From an uncultured Clostridia bacterium (GTDB lineage: Bacteria > Bacillota > Clostridia > Christensenellales > Aristaeellaceae): a DNA stretch of 5,921 bases. Below are positions 1 through 4,553 of the stretch, piece by piece. The stretch spans positions 1 to 5,921 of the forward strand of contig CANQGC010000191.1 in the NCBI GenBank assembly GCA_947600345.1, written 5' to 3'. Below the pieces are notes generated by a model. The model was given only the letters and a program-made list of their open reading frames with translations. It ran no database searches and was not told the origin of the DNA. A program made the position numbers and the translations under genes. Position 1 is the first letter of the stretch; every line of letters starts with the position of its first letter.

Positions 1-68
1 GCTTGCTGGAATCCAAACCACCAGCTTGCCTGATTCCGGGTTCGGATTCCAGCAAGCTGGTGGTTTGG
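1..68. repeat. Permuted inverted repeat at the left edge
   Basis: Bases 1-14 are the exact reverse complement of 44-57, and bases 13-29 are the exact reverse complement of 52-68. The two arm pairs overlap, so 1-29 is a circularly permuted inverted copy of 44-68. Bases 44-68 encode the conserved start of the flavodoxin fold (DSSKLVVWF). The left copy is therefore the likely secondary one, from a fold-back or template-switch event or an assembly artefact at a contig end. Confidence 0.8.
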
Positions 69-599
69 TTCTCCCGCGTGGGCAACACGGTCTTCGACCC
101 GGATGTGGATGTCGTAAGCTCGGCAACGCTGCAGTATGACGCGAACGGGGAGCTGGTCGGCAATGCGCAGTTGGCCGCGCGCTGGATCGCCGAAGAGACC
201 GGCGCAGATGTGTTCCAGATTCAGACAGCCTACACCTACCCCTCCGACTACAACCAGACCGTCGCCGTGGGCGAGGGCCAGGACATCGACCAGGTGGATC
301 TGCGCCTCGCTACCCATCTGGACGATTTGAGCGGGTACGATACGCTCTACCTGTGCTATCCCATCTGGCACTACACGCTCTGCGCGCCACTGCGGGCATT
401 TCTGAATGAAACTGACCTCTCCGGTAAGGCAGTCTACTGCTTCGCTGCCAACGGCGGCAGCCGTTTCGCCGACACGGTGGAGCGCATCCAGCAGATGTTT
501 CCAACAGCGGAGGTGGCGGAGGGCGTTCCCATCTCCGGGAACGATCCCGCCGCGTGTGAGGATGAGGTTCGCGCATTTGTCCGAACGACGATTGATTAA
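3..599 (+). CDS. Flavodoxin-family protein (flavodoxin_4-like), 5' truncated
   Basis: Probable FMN-binding electron-transfer protein; its partner is unknown. Numbering from base 3, the phosphate-binding loop is FSRVGNT at residues 23-29, followed by an insertion typical of this subfamily (FDPDVDVVSS...), the segment AARWIAEETGAD, then TYPSDYN. The flavin-side loop YPIWHYTL starts at residue 119, and LSGKAVYCFAANGGS (139-153) matches the family 'FSGKTVIPFCTHGGS' region. The reading frame is open to the left edge. The TTG at base 3 has no room for a ribosome binding site, and relatives usually carry an N-terminal signal or lipoprotein leader, so I treat the gene as running in from upstream. The first roughly 14 codons coincide with an inverted repeat and may not be native. 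The stop TAA at 597-599 overlaps the ribosome binding site of the next gene. The family assignment is firm; the physiological role is not known. Confidence 0.85.
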   Translation: MLESKPPACLIPGSDSSKLVVWFSRVGNTVFDPDVDVVSSATLQYDANGELVGNAQLAARWIAEETGADVFQIQTAYTYPSDYNQTVAVGEGQDIDQVDLRLATHLDDLSGYDTLYLCYPIWHYTLCAPLRAFLNETDLSGKAVYCFAANGGSRFADTVERIQQMFPTAEVAEGVPISGNDPAACEDEVRAFVRTTID

Positions 600-605
600 G
601 GAGGA
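598..605 (+). promoter_or_regulatory. Ribosome binding site of the cyclophilin-like gene
   Basis: AAGGAGGA lies 6 bases before the ATG at 612 and shares two bases with the upstream TAA stop. This near-perfect Shine-Dalgarno sequence fixes the start and indicates co-translation with the flavodoxin gene. Confidence 0.85.
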
Positions 606-611
606 AGTTCC

Positions 612-1133
612 ATGAAACACATTCTGGCAATTCTGCTCGCATCCCTGCTGCTGCTCAACCTCTGCGGCGCATTTGCGCTGGCCGAAGGCGAAAAGCGCGT
701 GGCGAAGGACGGCGCACAGATGCAGACCGACGATCCAACCCAGCCGACCCGCCTGCCACCCGAGAACGGCACAAAAATCCTTCTGCACTTCGGCGATACG
801 GTGATCCCCGGCGTGCTCAACGATAGCGCTACGGCCCAAGCACTGATCGCCAAACTGCCCTACACTCAGCACATGAGCCGCTATTCCCACGATTTTTGCG
901 GCGTGACGGAGGATCTGCCCTACAACGAGGATGAGGTACACTATGGCTGGCTGAACGGAGACATCGACTACGCCATTGACGCGCCCTACTTCACCATCCT
1001 TTTCGAGGATCAGGATGAATCGGAGGTCTACGATTACCAGGTGAACATCGGTGTGGTCACATGCCCTCTAGCAGACATCGCAGCACTGGACGGCAGCTAT
1101 GACGTCGTGATCGAACTGGCTGAGGCAGAATAA
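612..1133 (+). CDS. Exported cyclophilin-like fold protein
   Basis: A 173-residue secreted or surface protein of unknown substrate. Residues 1-24 form a signal peptide: MKH, a hydrophobic run (ILAILLASLLLLNL), and a probable signal peptidase I site after ALA24. Cys18 lies inside the hydrophobic stretch, but the preceding residues LNL are a poor lipobox, so a lipoprotein is less likely. Residues 25-52 look like a disordered linker. From about residue 53 the sequence fits the cyclophilin-like beta-barrel family (Cyclophil_like2 type): TKILLHFGDTVIPGVLNDSATA, LIAKLPYT, a central acidic part, then GDIDYAIDAPYFTILF (116-131). In known members this fold is not shown to be an active prolyl isomerase. 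The strong ribosome binding site at 598-605 supports the ATG. Genes of this family often sit beside flavodoxin genes (from memory), which suggests a shared extracytoplasmic or redox-linked job; that role is inference. Confidence 0.8.
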   Translation: MKHILAILLASLLLLNLCGAFALAEGEKRVAKDGAQMQTDDPTQPTRLPPENGTKILLHFGDTVIPGVLNDSATAQALIAKLPYTQHMSRYSHDFCGVTEDLPYNEDEVHYGWLNGDIDYAIDAPYFTILFEDQDESEVYDYQVNIGVVTCPLADIAALDGSYDVVIELAEAE

Positions 1134-1146
1134 CTTTACTCTGTGT

Positions 1147-1180
1147 CGTATAGTATCAATACGAGTACTTTGAAAAGTAC
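1147..1180 (+). other. Two small hairpins downstream of the cyclophilin-like gene
   Basis: CGTAT (1147-1151) pairs with ATACG (1159-1163) around a 7-base loop. GTACTT (1165-1170) pairs with AAGTAC (1175-1180) around the loop TGAA. Both precede the stronger terminator hairpin and may be part of the 3' end structure of the transcript, or, being dyads, protein-binding sites. No function can be assigned. Confidence 0.4.
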
Positions 1181-1185
1181 CCAAA

Positions 1186-1224
1186 CGTGCCGCTTGCGCG
1201 AAATGCAAGCGGCGCGCTTCTATA
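1186..1224 (+). terminator. Probable intrinsic terminator of the flavodoxin/cyclophilin-like operon
   Basis: A 12-pair stem (1186-1197 with 1205-1216, one G-U pair) closes a 7-base loop GCGAAAT. It is followed by CTTCTATA, a weak T-rich tail. It lies about 50 bases after the stop codon and before the next promoter, where a terminator is expected. The weak T tract lowers certainty. Confidence 0.65.
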
Positions 1225-1231
1225 CGATTTA

Positions 1232-1249
1232 TGTATAACAGGCTATACA
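1232..1249. promoter_or_regulatory. Dyad TGTATA-N6-TATACA, candidate operator
   Basis: Perfect 6-base arms (1232-1237 and 1244-1249) around the spacer ACAGGC form an 18-base dyad about 10 bases upstream of the predicted -35 box, a position suited to an activator or to a repressor near the promoter. It sits in an AT-rich patch where chance TATA palindromes are easier to find, so regulation of the glycosidase genes is inference. Confidence 0.35.
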
Positions 1250-1259
1250 GAATAAGTAT

Positions 1260-1288
1260 TTGCTATATCGAAATATTTATCGTATATT
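1260..1288 (+). promoter_or_regulatory. Sigma-A type promoter for the GH3 genes
   Basis: TTGCTA (1260-1265, 4/6 to TTGACA), a 17-base spacer, then TATATT (1283-1288, 5/6 to TATAAT). The AT-rich patch of about 1217-1290 contrasts sharply with the GC-rich genes around it. Transcription would start near 1295, giving a leader of about 58 bases. That leader contains a GGAGGG/CCCTCC hairpin (1299-1304 with 1311-1316). Confidence 0.65.
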
Positions 1289-1298
1289 GTATCCAGAT

Positions 1299-1316
1299 GG
1301 AGGGCGGATTCCCTCC
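1299..1316 (+). other. Small GC hairpin in the 5' leader of the GH3 transcript
   Basis: GGAGGG (1299-1304) pairs perfectly with CCCTCC (1311-1316) around the loop CGGATT. It starts about five bases after the predicted transcription start. Such a 5'-end stem can stabilise mRNA and also hides a purine-rich decoy resembling a ribosome binding site; both roles are inference. Confidence 0.4.
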
Positions 1317-1337
1317 AAAGCGGTACGAGCGAATCAG

Positions 1338-1344
1338 AAAGGGG
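1338..1344 (+). promoter_or_regulatory. Ribosome binding site for the split GH3 gene
   Basis: AAAGGGG, 8 bases before the ATG at 1353. This spacing selects 1353 over the ATG at 1346, which is too close to the site and whose frame stops after about 23 codons. It shows that translation of the glycosidase begins here rather than at the later GTG at 1565. Confidence 0.75.
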
Positions 1345-1352
1345 TATGAGTC

Positions 1353-1571
1353 ATGTTGCAGTTCCTGATCGACCGACTGACGCCCATCTTCGAAGGCATG
1401 GGCGTGAGCGCCGTTGACGTCAATACCTACGTCGACATGCTTTCCGGTTATATCTACGGCATTCTCGCTGTCATCGTGGTCGTGATCGCGCTGCTGATCG
1501 CGGCGCACTGGATCGCCAGGAAGGGCAAGCGGCATTTGATCCGCTGGAGTTCCGTGGTGCGGGCGTGGTGA
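1353..1571 (+). CDS. N-terminal membrane part of the GH3 protein, separated by a frame change
   Basis: A 72-codon frame with good promoter and ribosome binding site. It has a short amphipathic start (MLQFLIDRLTPIF), a transmembrane helix at about residues 33-55 (YIYGILAVIVVVIALLIAAHW), then a basic loop ARKGKRHLIRW. The frame ends at TGA 1569-1571. The next frame starts at GTG 1565 (or GTG 1568, giving a 4-base GTGA overlap) with another transmembrane stretch and the GH3 domains. Related membrane-anchored GH3 proteins of gut Firmicutes, as I remember them, have both helices in one chain with a basic loop between, so this looks like the start of that protein cut off by a one-base loss between about 1545 and 1564. 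A genuine separate, translationally coupled peptide is the alternative. I found no slippery heptamer to support programmed frameshifting. Confidence 0.7.
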   Translation: MLQFLIDRLTPIFEGMGVSAVDVNTYVDMLSGYIYGILAVIVVVIALLIAAHWIARKGKRHLIRWSSVVRAW

Positions 1572-4432
1572 TCATCGCCATCATCGCCAACGCCATTTGC
1601 TTCGGCCCGATGTACAACAACCTCTCCGCACTGCTCAACGTCAACGGCGAAGTCTCCGCCGAATCCGCCGCCGCCTCCGAGGCGGTCATCCAGAAGGTCG
1701 GCAAGGAGGGCATCGTGCTCGCCCAGAACGACGGCCTGCTGCCGCTGTCCAACACGAAGGTCAACGTCTTCGGCTGGGCGGCGACGAACCCGATCTACGG
1801 CGGCACCGGCTCCGGCTCCTCCAGCAACGAGGGCAACGTGGATATACTGACCTCGCTGAAGAACGCGGGCTTTGAGGTCAATCAGGAGATCATCGACATG
1901 TACACCGCGTACAGCCCGACGCGCAACCTGGGCGGCAACGTGGTCAGCGTCAACTACACCGACTGGTCGCTGCCCGAGCCTCCGGCTTCCTCCTACACCG
2001 CCGAGATAATGGACAACGCGAAGGCGTTCTCCGACACCGCCATCATCGTGCTCGCCCGCTCCGGCGGCAAGGGGCAGGATCTGCCCTCCGACATGGGCGC
2101 GGTCATCAAGGGAACTTATAACTCCGTCAAGGAGACCAACGCCCACGGAAACGCCGGCTATAATTACTTCGATTGCAGCTATAATAACAATAGCCCCGAT
2201 TACGACGATTTCGAGGACGGCCAGAGCTACCTGGAGATCAGCCGCACCAAGCGCGACATGATCGAACTCGTGACCTCCAATTTCGACAACGTGGTGCTGG
2301 TCATCAACGCCAACAACGCCATGGAGCTAGGCTTCGTCAACGATTACCCCGCCATCCGCTCCGTGATTCTGGCCCCCGGCACCGGCCGCACCGCCATGAC
2401 CGGCCTCGGCGAGATCCTCTCCGGCGCGGTCAATCCCTCCGGCCGCACCATCGAGACCTACGTTTACGACCAGAAGGCCACCCCCGCCTACAACAACTAC
2501 GGCAACTTCGTGTTCGACAATGTGGACGACCTGCTGGAGCAGTACACGGAATACGATCCCGGCTTCCAGGGCGTGCTCTCCTTCGTCAACTACGTCGAGG
2601 GCATCTACGTGGGCTACCGCTTCTACGAGACCGCCTACGCCGAGGCCCAGCGCGTCGCCGCCGAGACCGCCGCGCTCGCGGAAGGCGAGGAGGCCCCGAC
2701 GATGGGGCTGGACTTCGATTACGATTCCGTCGTTCAGTATCCCTTCGGCCACGGCCTGAGCTACACGAGCTTCACCCAGGAGATCACCGACTTCGACGCC
2801 AGCGGCGATGTGGTGAACCTGAACGTCAACGTCACCAACACCGGCTCGGTCGCGGGCAAGGATGTCGTCGAGCTGTACTTCACCCCGCCCTATGTGAACG
2901 GCGGCATCGAGAAGTCGGCGGTGAACCTCATCGACTTCGCCAAGACCGAGGTGCTGGAGCCGGGCGCGTCGCAGAGCGTCTCCTTCTCCATCCCCAAGGA
3001 GGACATGGCCTCCTACGATTCCTCCTGCATCAAGACCGCGAACGGCGGCTACGTGCTGGAGGCGGGCGAGTACAGCGTCTCCGTGCGCGCCGACGCGCAC
3101 ACTGTGCTCGACGCCGAAACCTTCACGGTTGACGCGGATGTGGATTACAGCGTGAATGGTCGCGAATCCGATCTTGACGTCGCCAACAACCGCTTCGAGG
3201 AGTATTCCACCGCGGGGATCACCTTCCTCTCCCGCGCAGACGGCTTCGCCAACTACGACACAGCCACTGCCGCGCCTACGGACTTCTCCATGTCCGACGA
3301 GGATCGTGCCTTCCTGGATGCGCATTCCACGGCGCATTACGTCCCCGCCGATCACGATGTGGAGGGCGACGAGATGCCCACCACCGGCGCGAAAAACGGC
3401 CTGAAGCTGGCCGACATGATGGGCAAGTCTTACGACGATCCCGATTGGGACAGGCTGCTCGACCAGATGACCCCCGAGGAGATGTCGCAGCTTTCGCAGG
3501 TGGGCGGCTTCTCCACGCTGGCGATCAAGTCCGTGGGCAAGAAAGCCACGCTGGACAGCGATGGCACCGGCGGCCTGAACGACTGGTACTCCGGAATCTA
3601 CGGCACGCCCTATCCGACTGAGACGCTGATCGCCCAGACCTGGAACAAGGAACTGGCCACCGAGGTGGGCGGGGCCATCGATCAGGAGTACGCCGACGCG
3701 CACGTCTACGGCTGGTACGGCCCGGCCATGAACATGCACCGCACCTCCTTCAACGGCCGCAACTTCGAGTATTACTCCGAGGACGGCGAGCTGGCCGGCT
3801 ACATCGCCTCCGCCGAGATCAACGCCGCCGCTGACAAGGGTGTGTACGCCTACATCAAGCACTTCGTGGTCAACGACCAGGAGATCAACCGCTGCACCGC
3901 CCAGCAGATTCGCGTGAACGAGCAGACGCTGCGCGAGATCTACATGAAGCCCTTCGAGATTTGCGTCAAGAACTACGACTTCGACAACGACCCGCTGGCG
4001 GTGATGTCGTCCTTCACGCTGATCGGCCCGCGCTACAACGGTGCGAATCCCGACCTGTTGAACGGCGTGCTGCGCGGCGAGTGGGGCTTCCAGGGCATGG
4101 TGCTGACCGACTGGTACGGCTCCTACGGCTACCAGCTGACGATGGACAGCGTGCTCGGCGGCAACGACATGATGCTGGGCTTCGGCTCCAACGTGCGCAC
4201 GGACATCGAGAATCTGGATTCCCCGACGATGGTCAAGGCGCTGCGTCAGGCGAGCAAGAACATCATGTTCACCATCGTTCACAGCGGCAACTACACGGTG
4301 GAACCCCTCGATCCCGGCATGGACAACATGACCAAGATGTTCATTACCATCGACGTCATCGTCGGCGTGTTGGCCGTGGCCGCCCTCGCCATCGTGTTCA
4401 TCCGCTACTTCAAGAAGCGCAAGAAGGCCTGA
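1565..4432 (+). CDS. Membrane-anchored glycoside hydrolase family 3 protein with reversed domain order (beta-glucosidase-like), N-terminus displaced by frame change
   Basis: A 955-codon frame counted from GTG 1565. Order: second N-terminal transmembrane segment (about 1-18, VIIAIIANAICFGPM); GH3 C-terminal alpha/beta-sandwich domain (about 36-400: GKEGIVLAQNDGLLPL, VFGWAATN, GGTGSGSSS, YPFGHGLSY at 392-400); FnIII-like domain (about 402-525: VTNTGSVAGKDVVELYF); linker; then the GH3 catalytic barrel (about 623-905) with GRNFEYYSED at 731, KHFVVND at 765-771 and nucleophile motif LTDWYG, Asp849. It ends with a transmembrane helix (926-946) and a basic tail RYFKKRKKA. The canonical GH3 order is barrel first; the reverse order is known from Ruminococcus albus and Butyrivibrio enzymes. 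Charges place the domains outside the cell. In the ARSGGKGQDLP loop, Lys169 stands where SGEGxDR enzymes have the acid/base Glu, so hydrolysis may be altered or lost. Exact substrate is unknown. Confidence 0.85.
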   Translation: MVIIAIIANAICFGPMYNNLSALLNVNGEVSAESAAASEAVIQKVGKEGIVLAQNDGLLPLSNTKVNVFGWAATNPIYGGTGSGSSSNEGNVDILTSLKNAGFEVNQEIIDMYTAYSPTRNLGGNVVSVNYTDWSLPEPPASSYTAEIMDNAKAFSDTAIIVLARSGGKGQDLPSDMGAVIKGTYNSVKETNAHGNAGYNYFDCSYNNNSPDYDDFEDGQSYLEISRTKRDMIELVTSNFDNVVLVINANNAMELGFVNDYPAIRSVILAPGTGRTAMTGLGEILSGAVNPSGRTIETYVYDQKATPAYNNYGNFVFDNVDDLLEQYTEYDPGFQGVLSFVNYVEGIYVGYRFYETAYAEAQRVAAETAALAEGEEAPTMGLDFDYDSVVQYPFGHGLSYTSFTQEITDFDASGDVVNLNVNVTNTGSVAGKDVVELYFTPPYVNGGIEKSAVNLIDFAKTEVLEPGASQSVSFSIPKEDMASYDSSCIKTANGGYVLEAGEYSVSVRADAHTVLDAETFTVDADVDYSVNGRESDLDVANNRFEEYSTAGITFLSRADGFANYDTATAAPTDFSMSDEDRAFLDAHSTAHYVPADHDVEGDEMPTTGAKNGLKLADMMGKSYDDPDWDRLLDQMTPEEMSQLSQVGGFSTLAIKSVGKKATLDSDGTGGLNDWYSGIYGTPYPTETLIAQTWNKELATEVGGAIDQEYADAHVYGWYGPAMNMHRTSFNGRNFEYYSEDGELAGYIASAEINAAADKGVYAYIKHFVVNDQEINRCTAQQIRVNEQTLREIYMKPFEICVKNYDFDNDPLAVMSSFTLIGPRYNGANPDLLNGVLRGEWGFQGMVLTDWYGSYGYQLTMDSVLGGNDMMLGFGSNVRTDIENLDSPTMVKALRQASKNIMFTIVHSGNYTVEPLDPGMDNMTKMFITIDVIVGVLAVAALAIVFIRYFKKRKKA

Positions 4433-4455
4433 TCTGATAGACCTGATCTGATAGA
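4428..4455 (+). repeat. 14-base tandem duplication spanning the GH3 stop codon
   Basis: CCTGATCTGATAGA occurs twice back to back (4428-4441, 4442-4455). The first copy contains the TGA stop of the preceding gene. The second copy runs into a hairpin, CTGATC (4443-4448) with GATCAG (4454-4459). It looks like a recent slippage duplication with no effect on the protein. Confidence 0.85.
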
Positions 4456-4472
4456 TCAGTGGATCATTCGAG

Positions 4473-4511
4473 AAGGGCCCGGCTCGTCCGAAAGGAGCAG
4501 GCCGGGCCCTT
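4473..4511 (+). terminator. Strong GC hairpin between the two GH3 genes
   Basis: AAGGGCCCGGC (4473-4483) pairs perfectly with 4501-4511 over 11 base pairs. Inside it TCC/GGA closes a GAAA tetraloop (4490-4493). The sequence after it is GCAATACC, not a T tract, so full intrinsic termination is doubtful. No convincing promoter lies between it and the next gene, so it more likely attenuates or stabilises a shared transcript, lowering expression of the second GH3 relative to the first. It could still be a terminator. Confidence 0.5.
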
Positions 4512-4538
4512 GCAATACCAAGAATGGACACCCCATAG

Positions 4539-4546
4539 AAAGAGGA
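4539..4546 (+). promoter_or_regulatory. Ribosome binding site of the second GH3 gene
   Basis: AAAGAGGA ends 7 bases before the ATG at 4554. The nearer ATGs at 4546 and 4549 are in another frame that stops at once (TGA at 4555), so 4554 is the start. Confidence 0.7.
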
Positions 4547-4553
4547 TGATGAC

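Noticed and set aside
1291..1352. Riboswitch or T-box in the GH3 leader
   Set aside because: The leader is only about 58 bases with one 6-bp hairpin; too short for known classes and no conserved core seen.
1565..1570. GTG at 1565 as the true independent start of the GH3 protein
   Set aside because: No ribosome binding site at proper distance, and the start would fall directly in a hydrophobic helix with no basic residues. The promoter and good ribosome binding site belong to ATG 1353. Translational coupling keeps it possible but less likely.
1530..1571. Programmed -1 ribosomal frameshift site
   Set aside because: The direction (-1) would fit, but there is no X-XXY-YYZ slippery heptamer in the upstream frame in this stretch and no clear stimulatory hairpin after it.
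1454..2146. 230-codon open frame on the minus strand
   Set aside because: Same shadow effect; low-complexity Gly/Val/Asp-rich product and no ribosome binding site of note.
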